Numbered from the stretch's first letter, positions 8,600 to 18,094 are shown. The stretch: DNA of 64,000 nt from Ureibacillus galli (GCF_014836845.1 NZ_JACSQA010000004.1:1-64000), one strand, 5' to 3'. A program made the numbers and translations. The notes: generated by a model from the letters alone, not told the origin.

Positions 8600-9133
8600 A
8601 TTCCAATTTATTATAATCGTCATGCGGCTGTTCAGTATGCGAGAACATGGTGGAATCGAAAAAACCCCAATTATCCAGCTTTTTCAGTGGATTGCACAAA
8701 CTTTGTTTCCCAATGTTTACGGGCTGGAGGGGCCCCGATGTCGGGTGCACCTAATCGAGGAAAAGGCTGGTGGATCACAGATGGTTGGAGAAGTGGGAGT
8801 GGTAATGGATATTATGCCAATGAGACATGGAGTTATAGCTGGTCCGTTTCCCATAGTATGCGTTTGTATTTAGAAAATGCTAAATCAGGATTAACCGCCA
8901 AACGTGTCCAATCCCCATCGGAACTGGAAATCGGTGATGTCATTTGTTATGACTTTCAAGGAAACGGAGTAATTGATCATACAACGATAGTGACGAGTAT
9001 GGTAGATGGAGTACCGTATATTCATGCCCATACGGTTGATAGTGCCGATCGCCATTATGATTATTCCAATTCTTACGCCTACACGCCAAACACAAAATAT
9101 TATTTCTTTAAAATTGATGATGTGTTTTATTAA
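8600..9133 (+). CDS. Amidase-domain (Amidase_6-like) protein with apparent ATT start
   Basis: The protein contains the putative amidase signature DCTNFVSQCLRAGGAPM (catalytic Cys) and a later DHTTIVTSM (probable His), as in Bacillus cell-wall-associated amidase-like proteins. Family-like sequence continues upstream of the first standard start (GTG at 8687): YYNRHAAVQYARTWWN. That segment begins at an ATT at 8600, and the preceding in-frame codon but one is a stop (TAA at 8594). AAGGAGG lies 7 bases before the ATT, ideal spacing. The full protein would be 177 residues. A start-codon mutation (ATG to ATT) is the alternative. No signal peptide is seen. Confidence 0.75.
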   Translation: MPIYYNRHAAVQYARTWWNRKNPNYPAFSVDCTNFVSQCLRAGGAPMSGAPNRGKGWWITDGWRSGSGNGYYANETWSYSWSVSHSMRLYLENAKSGLTAKRVQSPSELEIGDVICYDFQGNGVIDHTTIVTSMVDGVPYIHAHTVDSADRHYDYSNSYAYTPNTKYYFFKIDDVFY

Positions 9134-9272
9134 AAATGATTTGCAATAATAACAATCTATTGAGAATTGTAAAAAAAGGGAAGTATATTTTAAAACGGAA
9201 AATTATATGGTAAGGTTTATTGAAGATGAATTTAAAAAGGTTAGAGTTAAGTTAATTTAAGGAGAGAAGTAT

Positions 9273-9857
9273 ATGAACCAACAATCGTTAACAGTGCGTG
9301 AAGCAATTATTGGAAGACGGTCAATTAAAAGGTTCAACGGTCAACCGGTGGATCGGGAAGACTTAATGAATATTATTGACGACGCAGTATGGGCACCTAA
9401 CCATAAAAATAGAGAACCATGGCGATTAGTTGTTGCATGTGGAGAAGAGATTTTTGAAATGCATAAGCTTTTACGGGATACAGCCATTCCGAAATGGAAA
9501 GAGTTATCAGAGGAATCGTTAGAAAAGCAAATGCAAAAATTCACATTAGCAGGAGCCTTTGTGTTTGTCATTGTTCCTGAAGATGTACGTCAAAAACAAC
9601 GTTTAGAAGATTATGCTGCTGCTAGTACGTTTATTCAAAACATTCAATTACTAGCATGGGATTATGGAATTGGCTCTTGTTGGAAAACACCGGATTTCTT
9701 AGATGCTCCGGATTTCCGTACCGCTTTAGGTGTGCAGCCAGGTGAAAGAATAATTTCTATGTTACAACTAGGTTATTTTGATGAATTACCAAAAGCAGCT
9801 GAACGAAAAAAATCAGACCAAATTGTAACGATTTTCGGTCAAGGGGAGAAGAAGTAA
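9273..9857 (+). CDS. Nitroreductase family protein
   Basis: The 194-residue FMN-dependent oxidoreductase-like protein has the family's N-terminal RRSIKRFNGQPVDRE flavin-binding motif, WAPNHKNREPWR, and the later YGIGSCWKTPDF segment. The substrate is unknown. It resembles Bacillus YfkO/YdjA-type proteins in size. AAGGAGAG lies before the ATG, and a strong terminator follows. It is monocistronic. Confidence 0.88.
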   Translation: MNQQSLTVREAIIGRRSIKRFNGQPVDREDLMNIIDDAVWAPNHKNREPWRLVVACGEEIFEMHKLLRDTAIPKWKELSEESLEKQMQKFTLAGAFVFVIVPEDVRQKQRLEDYAAASTFIQNIQLLAWDYGIGSCWKTPDFLDAPDFRTALGVQPGERIISMLQLGYFDELPKAAERKKSDQIVTIFGQGEKK

Positions 9858-9905
9858 GATCCCTTCTATTAAATGTTGATAAAAAGTTAGTTTGTATGTA
9901 TTAGT

Positions 9906-9941
9906 AAAACACTAGGGAAAATATGTTCCCTAGTGTTTTTT
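9906..9941. terminator. Terminator after the nitroreductase gene
   Basis: AAAACACTAGGGAA pairs with TTCCCTAGTGTTTT across a short loop and is followed by T residues. It is nearly symmetrical, so it can also end the convergent membrane-protein operon. Confidence 0.85.
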
Positions 9942-9949
9942 GTATAGAC

Positions 9950-10405
9950 TTATAGTAGTTGTTTATTTTTCTTATATGAACGTTTTAAAGAAATATAACT
10001 AGATAAAAACCAAATTATACTAACACCTATTAATAAACTTAATATTTCAAACCATTCGTTAAAATTTTTAGGTAAGTTAATGAAAATCAAATAGCATACC
10101 AGATAAATAACGACAAATCCAATTGTTCTAATGGAGATAACTTTTAATTCTTTTTTATAAGCCCTCTCTGTTGAAATATCTGTATATTCGATGCCTGATA
10201 CGATATATCTTCCTGATACATAAAAGAGGAAGATAGCAATGGCTACTAATAAGGCAATTTCTACGTCAAGATGAAAATACTTGTTACAAATCATCATTAC
10301 AATAAGTGAAAGAAAAAGGATTACCGCGCCCTCCGAGAAAAAATATAACATCTTTTTCTCTTTATATTCGTCATTTGGTAATAAGAAGGATATCCAAGAT
10401 TTCAT
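9950..10405 (-). CDS. Membrane protein paired with Xre regulator
   Basis: This protein of about 151 residues has four hydrophobic segments. I do not recognise the family with certainty; it is like the small DUF membrane proteins that follow short Xre regulators in Bacilli. The ATG at 10405 is chosen over an upstream TTG because GGGAGG precedes it and its ATGA overlaps the regulator's stop codon. It may be the effector or sensor of the regulator. A second unrelated pair of the same layout occurs at 31.0-31.7 kb. Confidence 0.7.
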   Translation of the reverse strand: MKSWISFLLPNDEYKEKKMLYFFSEGAVILFLSLIVMMICNKYFHLDVEIALLVAIAIFLFYVSGRYIVSGIEYTDISTERAYKKELKVISIRTIGFVVIYLVCYLIFINLPKNFNEWFEILSLLIGVSIIWFLSSYISLKRSYKKNKQLL

Positions 10406-10602
10406 TCTGTATCGACCTCCCAAAATAATTCATCTAACGTTTTATTCAATTCCTTGGCTATTGCAACACACAACTGAAGACTTGGATTATATTCGCCCTT
10501 TTCAATAAGACCAATTGTTTGTCTTGTTACACCGACTCTTTTTGCTAATTGCTCCTGCGTAATAGCGGCTTTAATCCGGGTTATTTTCACATTATTCCTC
10601 AT
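10402..10602 (-). CDS. Short Xre-family transcriptional regulator
   Basis: This 66-residue protein is a single helix-turn-helix domain (ITQEQLAKRVGVTRQTIGLI, then EKGEYNPSLQL). The ATG at 10602 follows AAGGTGG. It overlaps the membrane-protein gene by 4 bases, so the two are co-translated. A clean sigma-A promoter lies at 10651-10679. Such one-domain regulators usually repress their own operon. Confidence 0.85.
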   Translation of the reverse strand: MRNNVKITRIKAAITQEQLAKRVGVTRQTIGLIEKGEYNPSLQLCVAIAKELNKTLDELFWEVDTE

Positions 10603-10650
10603 TATTCCCACCTTACCGAATGACAGATATAGTTTACATATGCAATTTAT

Positions 10651-10679
10651 ATATTACATTCACTAGGCCAGGATGTCAA
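10651..10679 (-). promoter_or_regulatory. Sigma-A promoter of the Xre/membrane operon
   Basis: On the minus strand TTGACA (10679-10674), a 17-base spacer and TAATAT (10656-10651) form a near-consensus promoter about 50 bases before the regulator start. The rest of the interval to 10953 shows no gene. Confidence 0.75.
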
Positions 10680-10953
10680 TGAATTTCCAGATAAATCAAA
10701 CTAGTTTTTAATCGCTTTTCTAGATATCACCTTAATAGGTAAAACTAATTAATATTATAATTTATTTCAATCCCAATAACATGAATGCTTAAACAAAGGC
10801 TTTTATACAATTGATAATTAGCATAAGCTCTTATTTGAAAGGAGATTTTCCTATTAAAAATATGTTTTGATAAGAATGGCGATATGTTGGAATTACCATC
10901 CATGAATTTTATTCAATGACTTTGAACACAAATGAGAAAAGGGGGACGAAACG

Positions 10954-13164
10954 ATGTCAAAACATCCATTAGAAAAATGGGGAGGAATTGTCGGAAACAA
11001 ACGTTCACGTTGGATAACAGTTCTACTCTGGATAGCAGTCGTAGCTATATTATCAATGACTTTACCACAGATTAACAGTATCGAGAACTACGGTGGAAGT
11101 GACTTGCCGAAAGAGGTTATGAGTGAGCAGGCAAGTGCTCTTATCGAAGAACAATTTCCTTCAGATGCCGGTATTCCATTATTAATTGTATGGTATAAAG
11201 AGGATGGACTCGAAAATAGGGATCTACAATCGATTCAAGAGCTATATAAGCAGTTAAAGGAACGTCCTATAAATGATCAAACAACCCTTCCACCTCTTGC
11301 AGATTTGCCGACAGAGGCATTATTAGGAAGTGTTTCAAGTAACGGTTCAACCATTGTTACGCCGATTTTCTTTGATGAGACAGTGAATACGGATACGATG
11401 AAAGAAAGCTTACAAAAAATTGAAGAACTGACGGAAGAAACATTTGGGGGAAATCCATATGAGACAAATCTAGAAGAAGCTGGTTTACATGCCCGTTTCT
11501 CTGGTCCAGCGGGTATTTCAGTTGATGCGACGAATTTATTTATGCAAGCCGACGTTAAACTATTAATTGCGACAGTCATTTTAATTTTAGTATTACTAAT
11601 TGTCATTTATCGTTCACCGTTGTTGGCGATTACACCGCTTATTGTCGTAGTGATCGCCTATGGAGCGATTAGCCCTTTATTAGGTTGGTTTGCAGATAAT
11701 GGATGGATCGATAAAGATGCGCAAGCGGTATCGATTATGACTGTTTTACTATTTGGTGCCGGAACAGATTACTGTTTATTTTTAATAACAAGATACCGTG
11801 AAAAGCTACTTGTTGTTGAAAATAAGTTTGAAGCATTACGTCTTGCGATGAAAGAGTCAGGCGGAGCGATTATGATGAGTGCTTTAACGGTTTTCATTGG
11901 TTTAGCTACCCTCGGATTAGCGAATTATGGAGCGTTCCAACGTTTCGCAGTGCCATTTAGTTTTGCGATTCTCGTTATGGGAATTGCAGCTTTAACCGTA
12001 TTGCCAGCTATTTTATCTATATTCGGACGTATAGCCTTTTTCCCGTTTGTTCCACGTACAGAGGGAATGGAGCGCAAACGGGCTGAATTAAAAAAGAAAC
12101 CTTATAAAGAACCAAAATCTAAACATCTGTTTATGGCGAAAGTCGGTGATTATGTAACGAAGAAACCGTGGTTCGTTATTATTGTCACTGGTATTGTGTT
12201 AGGTGGTCTAGCGATTACCTCTACTCAAATTAAATATAATTATGATTTATTATCGTCGTTCCCGGAGGATATGCCTTCTCGGGAAGGATTCACATTGATT
12301 GCAGAAAATTTTTCACCTGGTGAGTTAGCACCTGTTCAAATCATCGTCGATACAAAGGGGGAAGAAGTTCGTTTAACAGATCAAATTGCATCACTTCCCT
12401 ATATTGATGTAGTAAGTGAGCCAATTGTTGGGGAAAAGGATTCAACGATTCAACTTTATGAAGCGGATTTAAATGAAAATCCATATTCAACAGAAGCAAT
12501 GGATTTAATACCGGATTTAAAATCCGACATCGAAACCATGTTGGAGGAAGCTGGTATTGAACAAGCGAATAAAAGTTTTTGGATTGGTGGAGAAACAGCA
12601 GCACAAGTAGACACAAAAAACGTCCAAGAACGGGATGAATCCATCATTCAACCAGTCATGGTCATCATAATAGCGATTTTATTACTACTGTATTTACGTT
12701 CTGTTCCAGCAACGATTTATTTAGTAGGAACCGTATTAATATCATTCTTTGCTGCTCTAGGTTTAGGTTGGTTAGTACTAACAACTTTCTTCGGGGCTGA
12801 ATCCATTGCAAGCGCGTTGCCGTTATATTCCTTTGTATTTTTAATTGCCCTTGGCGAGGATTACAACATCTTTATGATTTCGGAAGTTTGGAAAAATCGT
12901 AAAACCCAAAGCATTAATGAATCAGTCAAAAACGGAGTTACCAAAACAGGTTCAGTGATTACTTCTGCGGGATTAATCTTAGCGGGTACATTTGCCGTAT
13001 TAACGACGTTACCTATTCAACTTTTAGTTCAGTTTGGAATAATTACCGCAATTGGTGTTTTAATCGATACATTTATTGTTCGACCTCTATTAGTGCCCGC
13101 AATTACAATCGTATTAGGGCGTTGGGCTTTCTGGCCGGGCAAATTATTTAAAAGGCAAGATTAA
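10954..13164 (+). CDS. MMPL/RND-family transporter
   Basis: The 736-residue protein has the two-repeat RND layout: a TM near 20-40, an extracytoplasmic domain to about residue 195, a TM cluster at about 200-365, a cytosolic linker, then a second copy with TMs near 410 and about 565-725. The aspartates in LLFGAGTDYCLFLITRYRE and IALGEDYNIFMISE mark the proton-relay regions. It resembles Bacillus YdgH-like MMPL exporters of lipids or drugs; the substrate is unknown. AAGGGGGA precedes the ATG. A second MMPL gene at 45955 is only distantly similar and sits behind a two-component system, whereas this one has no adjacent regulator. Confidence 0.88.
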   Translation: MSKHPLEKWGGIVGNKRSRWITVLLWIAVVAILSMTLPQINSIENYGGSDLPKEVMSEQASALIEEQFPSDAGIPLLIVWYKEDGLENRDLQSIQELYKQLKERPINDQTTLPPLADLPTEALLGSVSSNGSTIVTPIFFDETVNTDTMKESLQKIEELTEETFGGNPYETNLEEAGLHARFSGPAGISVDATNLFMQADVKLLIATVILILVLLIVIYRSPLLAITPLIVVVIAYGAISPLLGWFADNGWIDKDAQAVSIMTVLLFGAGTDYCLFLITRYREKLLVVENKFEALRLAMKESGGAIMMSALTVFIGLATLGLANYGAFQRFAVPFSFAILVMGIAALTVLPAILSIFGRIAFFPFVPRTEGMERKRAELKKKPYKEPKSKHLFMAKVGDYVTKKPWFVIIVTGIVLGGLAITSTQIKYNYDLLSSFPEDMPSREGFTLIAENFSPGELAPVQIIVDTKGEEVRLTDQIASLPYIDVVSEPIVGEKDSTIQLYEADLNENPYSTEAMDLIPDLKSDIETMLEEAGIEQANKSFWIGGETAAQVDTKNVQERDESIIQPVMVIIIAILLLLYLRSVPATIYLVGTVLISFFAALGLGWLVLTTFFGAESIASALPLYSFVFLIALGEDYNIFMISEVWKNRKTQSINESVKNGVTKTGSVITSAGLILAGTFAVLTTLPIQLLVQFGIITAIGVLIDTFIVRPLLVPAITIVLGRWAFWPGKLFKRQD

Positions 13165-13266
13165 CGATTACACTTTGTCCAACACAATGCAATGGATATT
13201 TACTAATTGTCCATTACACTCGATGAATATTTCATGTAAATTAAAAGTAATTTAAGGGGATGCAAT

Positions 13267-13281
13267 CATCGTTATACGATG
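13267..13281. promoter_or_regulatory. Small palindrome upstream of the dehydrogenase gene
   Basis: CATCGT-TAT-ACGATG is a perfect 6-base inverted repeat 46 bases before the dehydrogenase start. It could be an operator for the neighbouring PucR-type regulator or another factor, but nothing in the sequence assigns it. Confidence 0.3.
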
Positions 13282-13326
13282 AATCCGATAGGGAGATTCA
13301 TAATCTTTTAGTTAGGGGTGTATGGG

Positions 13327-14850
13327 ATGACAGTTGAACAAAAAGTAAAGGAATTACATCATTTTATTAACGGTGAGTTAGTAGCAGGTAAAAGTGGTCG
13401 TTTCTCTAACGTATTTAATCCTTCCACGGGGGAAGTCATTGCACAAGTTCCTCTTGCAGCAAAAGAAGAGGTGCAAAACGCCATTGAAGTGGCAAAAAAT
13501 GCATTCCCCGGATGGAGAAATACTTCCAGCGGGAAACGGGCAGAAATTGTCATGAAGTTTCGCCAGTTAGTGAAGGAAAACGAAGAAGAACTAATTCAAG
13601 TGATTTGTACAGAAAGTGGTAAAACAAAGGAGGACGCCAAGGGTGAGATTACCCGCGGGTTGGAATCGGTAGATTTGGCGATTAATGCTCCCCATCTTTT
13701 AAAGGGAGAGTATTCCGTTAACGTAGGTGGAAATATTAATGCTTATTCAACAAAGTCTCCTTTAGGGGTTGTGGCGGCTATTTCACCTTTCAACTTTCCT
13801 GTTATGGTTCCGTTCGCCCAAACAAGTATGGCGGTTGCGGTAGGAAACGCTGTTATTTTAAAGCCTTCCGAAAAGGTGCCGATGTCTGCACTATTTTTCT
13901 CGGAGTTATGGAAAAAAGCGGGACTCCCAGATGGTATTTGGACGGTCATAAATGGCGATAAAGAGGCAGTGGATGAACTGTTAGTAAATCCAACTGTTCA
14001 AGCCGTTTCCTTTGTTGGGTCCACACCTGTTGCAGAGTATATTTATCAAACCGGTACAAGTTACAATAAGCGGGTTGCAGCTTTTGGTGGTGGAAAAAAC
14101 TTTATGATTGTTATGCCTGATGCCGATTTAGAAAAAACAGCAAATGCCTTTATTGGCGCTGCATACGGTGCAGCATCTCAACGTTGTATGGCTATTTCAG
14201 GTGCAATGGTAGTAGGGGAAGAAACGGCAGAGCAGTTCGTTGCCATTTTAAAGGAAAAGATTGAAAACTTAAAAGTAGGTCCTTATACAGAGGATGAAGT
14301 CGATTTTGGTCCTGTTATTACCCAACAAGCTAAGGAGACGGTTATCGGTTATATTGATCGAAGTGTTGAAGCGGGGGCAAAGGTAGTCGTAGATGGGAGA
14401 AATCCAGCTATTAGCCAAACATCAAAAGGCTTTTATTTAGGACCAACGTTATTAGATGAAATCACACCTTCCATGGAAATTTTCCAACAAGAAGTATTTG
14501 GACCTGCCCGCATCGTCGTACGAGTCGAATCTTTACAAGAAGCAATTGATTTAATTAATGAACATGAACTAGGCAATGGTGTGACGATTTTTACGAATAA
14601 TGGTGCGGCGGCTCGGAAATTCCAGGAAGAAATTGAAGTAGGGATGGTTGGAGTAAATGTACCGATTCCCATCCCAGTTGGATATTACAATTTCGGCGGG
14701 TGGAAACGTTCTAAGTTTGGTGAAGGTTTTATGTTTGGCCCTGATCAAGCTCGCTTCTTTACAAAAAGTAAAACAATATCAGAAAAGTGGTTAAATGGAG
14801 ATGACGAAACGTCCACAACTTTCGCGTTTCCTAGCAATTCAACAAAATAA
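13327..14850 (+). CDS. mmsA: Malonate/methylmalonate-semialdehyde dehydrogenase (CoA-acylating)
   Basis: This 507-residue aldehyde dehydrogenase is of the MmsA/IolA type, which oxidises malonate semialdehyde or methylmalonate semialdehyde to acetyl-CoA or propionyl-CoA with NAD and CoA. The catalytic Cys is about residue 287 in SQRCMAISG, and the ISPFNFPVMVP and FVGSTPVAEYIY nucleotide-binding regions are present. The ATG at 13327 is preferred over a GTG at 13318 that overlaps the AGGGGTG site. The PucR regulator and an omega-aminotransferase follow, suggesting beta-alanine or aminoisobutyrate breakdown. A myo-inositol role (iolA) is less likely because no iol genes are nearby. Confidence 0.85.
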   Translation: MTVEQKVKELHHFINGELVAGKSGRFSNVFNPSTGEVIAQVPLAAKEEVQNAIEVAKNAFPGWRNTSSGKRAEIVMKFRQLVKENEEELIQVICTESGKTKEDAKGEITRGLESVDLAINAPHLLKGEYSVNVGGNINAYSTKSPLGVVAAISPFNFPVMVPFAQTSMAVAVGNAVILKPSEKVPMSALFFSELWKKAGLPDGIWTVINGDKEAVDELLVNPTVQAVSFVGSTPVAEYIYQTGTSYNKRVAAFGGGKNFMIVMPDADLEKTANAFIGAAYGAASQRCMAISGAMVVGEETAEQFVAILKEKIENLKVGPYTEDEVDFGPVITQQAKETVIGYIDRSVEAGAKVVVDGRNPAISQTSKGFYLGPTLLDEITPSMEIFQQEVFGPARIVVRVESLQEAIDLINEHELGNGVTIFTNNGAAARKFQEEIEVGMVGVNVPIPIPVGYYNFGGWKRSKFGEGFMFGPDQARFFTKSKTISEKWLNGDDETSTTFAFPSNSTK

Positions 14851-14858
14851 ATTTTGAG

Positions 14859-14896
14859 CATGGTCTTCCGTAGAGAAGATCATGTTTTTATTTTTT
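14859..14896 (+). terminator. Terminator after mmsA
   Basis: CATGGTCTTC and GAAGATCATG form a 10-base stem with one G-T mismatch and a 6-base loop, followed by a T-rich run. Confidence 0.7.
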
Positions 14897-14982
14897 GAAT
14901 GAAAAGTCACTACTACTTTTGTCAGAAAATTTCAATTATAATATAAATAACTTCCTTTTCTAACAAGAGAGGTGTGTGCCAA

Positions 14983-16542
14983 TTGAGTTATTATTCTTTA
15001 CTAGTTCGTGATATTTTAGACAATAAACACTTTCACCAAGCAGAAGTTATTGCAGGAAGTGGTGGACTCCACAATACGATTAAATGGGTACATGTCCTTG
15101 AAGTGTCAAATGTTCAAAAACTGTTAAAAGGACACGAGCTCATATTAACAACCGGGGTTAGTTTCCAACATCAACAAGAAGATTTTTTTCAATTTGTTGA
15201 AGGGCTCATTGAAGCTAATTGCGCCGGACTTTGTATTGAGTATGGAGCATATATTCAAAAAGTTCCGGAAGCAATTATTCAATTAGCTGACGACTATCAT
15301 TTTCCCATCATTGTCTTTCATGAAGAAGTGCCGTTTGTTGAAATAACCCAAGATTTACATACCCTTATCATTAACCACCAATATTCGATGATCGCCAAAT
15401 TAGAAAACTACTCCCAATTACTCCATAAAGAAACTTTACATGCGCAAAACAGTGAACAGTTGCTAAAACCATTATATGAATATTTGAAAATTCAAACGAT
15501 TTACGAAATAGAAGGGAAAGATCCGATTTTTTATCCGAATATGGCTAAAAAACAAAGGGAGGCTCTCCTACAAAAGAAATCCAATCCTAATCATGTTACT
15601 CAATTTTTAACAAAACCGATTTATTTATTCGAGCATACTTATGGGGAATTGACCTTATATAGCGAAGAGAAAGAAATAACGGAGTTTGAACTGCTTATTT
15701 TAGATCGAACGATAACAGCTTTAGCTCAACTATTACTACGGGATTTATATGTGGACGAAAGGAAAAGAAAAGAGGATGCTAAATGGTTGGAGGAATGGTT
15801 GGAGGGAGCCCATTCCGAATCGGAAATTATACAATTTTTATTAGCGGAATGGCCAAGCTTTAGAAAAACGGAAAGTACTGTCCTCATTCTTTCCCTTCCT
15901 CGAAATGAAAAAAATCAACAATTAGATCGGACCTATTTTAAATTAAATTGCCATACGGTTTTTGATAAAAAAGGCTTTCTTTCTTTTGTCATTGAAAGAA
16001 AGAATGATTTCGTTTTTATTTTATTAAATCGTCAAGATACCGAATCGATGAAAGGGCGATTAGAAGACTGTTTAGTGAAATTTGAAACATCAAATTTAAT
16101 CGAAGGACAAGAGATGGCAGTAGGTAAGGTTGTAAAGGACTTAACGAAGGTCCATGAAAGTTTTAAAAGTGCCCAGGATACGTTATATATTATTCGACAT
16201 GTTGAAACGGCCTCTCACTTTTATGATGAATTATACGTCTTCCATCTTATTTATCAAATGCAAAAGCATACGAATTTAAAAGAAATGATGGAAGAATTGC
16301 TTCAACCGTTAATTGATTTTGATGAAAAGCATAATGGGCAGTTAGTGGAGACCCTTGAAGTATATATGCAGTCAAATGGTTCTAAACAAGAGACGGCAAA
16401 AAGATTATATATCGTGAGACAAACGTTATACCATCGATTGCGAAAAATTGAAAGTTTAATAGGGAAAGATTTTATGAAAGGGGAAAATCGACTTGCATTA
16501 GAATGGATGCTCTTTGCACGGAAGTTTATCAATAGAAAATAA
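14983..16542 (+). CDS. PucR-family transcriptional regulator
   Basis: The 519-residue protein has a PucR N-terminal sensory domain (about residues 8-125) and a C-terminal helix-turn-helix domain (about 455-515; KRLYIVRQTLYHRLRKIESL). The TTG at 14983 is chosen because the GTG at 14974 overlaps the AGAGAGG site. PucR-family proteins often activate nitrogen-compound catabolism. Sitting between mmsA and an aminotransferase gene, it is the likely local activator of both, probably responding to beta-alanine or a related amine. Confidence 0.85.
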   Translation: MSYYSLLVRDILDNKHFHQAEVIAGSGGLHNTIKWVHVLEVSNVQKLLKGHELILTTGVSFQHQQEDFFQFVEGLIEANCAGLCIEYGAYIQKVPEAIIQLADDYHFPIIVFHEEVPFVEITQDLHTLIINHQYSMIAKLENYSQLLHKETLHAQNSEQLLKPLYEYLKIQTIYEIEGKDPIFYPNMAKKQREALLQKKSNPNHVTQFLTKPIYLFEHTYGELTLYSEEKEITEFELLILDRTITALAQLLLRDLYVDERKRKEDAKWLEEWLEGAHSESEIIQFLLAEWPSFRKTESTVLILSLPRNEKNQQLDRTYFKLNCHTVFDKKGFLSFVIERKNDFVFILLNRQDTESMKGRLEDCLVKFETSNLIEGQEMAVGKVVKDLTKVHESFKSAQDTLYIIRHVETASHFYDELYVFHLIYQMQKHTNLKEMMEELLQPLIDFDEKHNGQLVETLEVYMQSNGSKQETAKRLYIVRQTLYHRLRKIESLIGKDFMKGENRLALEWMLFARKFINRK

Positions 16543-16698
16543 AATTCAATTCTAAACATTTTACTTACTGTTCGATTTCCATCGTTTTATTTTACATTTT
16601 GTTACATGAAAAAGTCTTCTTTCTTCTTCATAATATTTGTAAAAAGGAGCATTAATAGGTTGGAGTATTAATGTTCGCAAGATAGGAGTGGGGCATGG

Positions 16699-18054
16699 AT
16701 GTTAGATACGAATCTAGGAAAAGAATTACTAGAAAAGGATGAGAAGTATGTTTGGCATTCGATGAAACCGTATAATCCGAATGGAACGTTAGTTGTGGAG
16801 AAGTCGAAAGGTGCCCGTATCACCGATGTGGATGGAAAGGTATATATTGATGCAATGGCAGGCTTATTTTGTGTCAATGTCGGGTATGGACGGGAAGAAT
16901 TGGCCAAGGCTGCGTATGACCAAATGGTTTCGAACGCCTATACGCCACTTTCTCAAGGGCATGTTCCTGCTATTAAACTAGCAGAAAAGTTAAATGAACT
17001 TCTTGGCGGAGATTATGTCATTTTCTTTTCGAATAGCGGTTCAGAGGCAAACGAAACAGCCTTTAAAATTGCCCGACAATACCATCAACAACAAGGTAAC
17101 GCTTCTCGATTTAAAATTCTTTCCCGCTACCGAGCCTATCATGGTAATTCAATGGGTGCTTTAGCAGCAACTGGCCAAGCAGAACGGAAATATAAATATG
17201 AGCCGCTAGCTCCCGGATTTCTTCATGTATCACCACCGGACTCCTATCGAAATAATGAAGACGAATATACAGATATTTTCAGTATTCCGAGCGTAAAAGA
17301 AGTGGATCGGGTGATGACATGGGAACATAGCGATACGATAGCAGCAATGATTTTGGAACCGATTATTACCGGAGGTGGAGCTCTTATTCCCCCGGAAGGT
17401 TATTTAAAAGGAATTGAAGCAACTTGTAAAAAACATGGTGCATTAATGATTGTAGATGAAGTGATTTGTGGTTTTGGCCGTACTGGAAAGCCCTTTGGAT
17501 ATATGAATTATGGCGTAAAGCCGGATATTATTACAATGGCAAAGGGACTTACAAGTGCCTACTTGCCGTTATCGGCGACTGCAGTAAAACGGGAAATATA
17601 TGAGGCATTCACAAATATTGGAGACTACGATTTCTTCCGCCATGTGAACACTTTTGGTGGAAACCCGGCAGCTTGTGCATTGGCATTGAAAAACTTGGAA
17701 ATCATGGAGAAGGAAAAACTGTTCGAGCGTTCTGCAACAAAAGGAACGGAATTGCTAGAGACATTACAAGCACGATTAAGTAGCCATCCGTTCGTTGGGG
17801 ATGTACGGGGTAAAGGGTTATTGATTGGGATTGAATTAGTAAAAGATAAAGAAACGAAGGATCCCCTTGAAGTTCAATTGATTAATAAAGTGATTGCAAC
17901 CTGTAAGGAGAAAGGTGTAATCATTGGCAAAAACGGTACTACGGTAGCTGGATTTAATAATGTTCTTCTCTTATCGCCACCATTGAATATTTCAGATGAA
18001 GATATACAGGTTGTCATTAATACTTTAGTAGAAGCAATTTATCAGGTAACCTAA
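16699..18054 (+). CDS. Class III aminotransferase (omega-amino acid/pyruvate type)
   Basis: The 451-residue PLP enzyme carries the class III signature VDEVICGFGRTGKPFGYMNY and the Schiff-base lysine in TMAKGLTSAYLP (Lys282). Family members move the amino group of beta-alanine, 4-aminobutyrate or other omega-amines to pyruvate. With mmsA upstream, beta-alanine to malonate semialdehyde to acetyl-CoA is the simplest pathway. The ATG follows AGGAGTGGGG by a suitable distance. It has its own 140-base upstream gap, so it may have its own promoter under PucR. Confidence 0.87.
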   Translation: MLDTNLGKELLEKDEKYVWHSMKPYNPNGTLVVEKSKGARITDVDGKVYIDAMAGLFCVNVGYGREELAKAAYDQMVSNAYTPLSQGHVPAIKLAEKLNELLGGDYVIFFSNSGSEANETAFKIARQYHQQQGNASRFKILSRYRAYHGNSMGALAATGQAERKYKYEPLAPGFLHVSPPDSYRNNEDEYTDIFSIPSVKEVDRVMTWEHSDTIAAMILEPIITGGGALIPPEGYLKGIEATCKKHGALMIVDEVICGFGRTGKPFGYMNYGVKPDIITMAKGLTSAYLPLSATAVKREIYEAFTNIGDYDFFRHVNTFGGNPAACALALKNLEIMEKEKLFERSATKGTELLETLQARLSSHPFVGDVRGKGLLIGIELVKDKETKDPLEVQLINKVIATCKEKGVIIGKNGTTVAGFNNVLLLSPPLNISDEDIQVVINTLVEAIYQVT

Positions 18055-18060
18055 TTAAGG

Positions 18061-18094
18061 AAAAGCGGAATGATATATTTCATTCTGCTTTTTT
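18061..18094 (+). terminator. Terminator after the aminotransferase gene
   Basis: AAAAGCGGAATGA pairs with TCATTCTGCTTTT (one mismatch) and is followed by a T run, 6 bases after the stop codon. Confidence 0.8.

Noticed and set aside
8556-8873. A 105-codon plus-strand frame overlapping the amidase-like gene
   Set aside because: It is in another frame from the clearly family-matching DCTNFVSQ sequence and has no recognisable domain. It explains nothing that the amidase frame does not.
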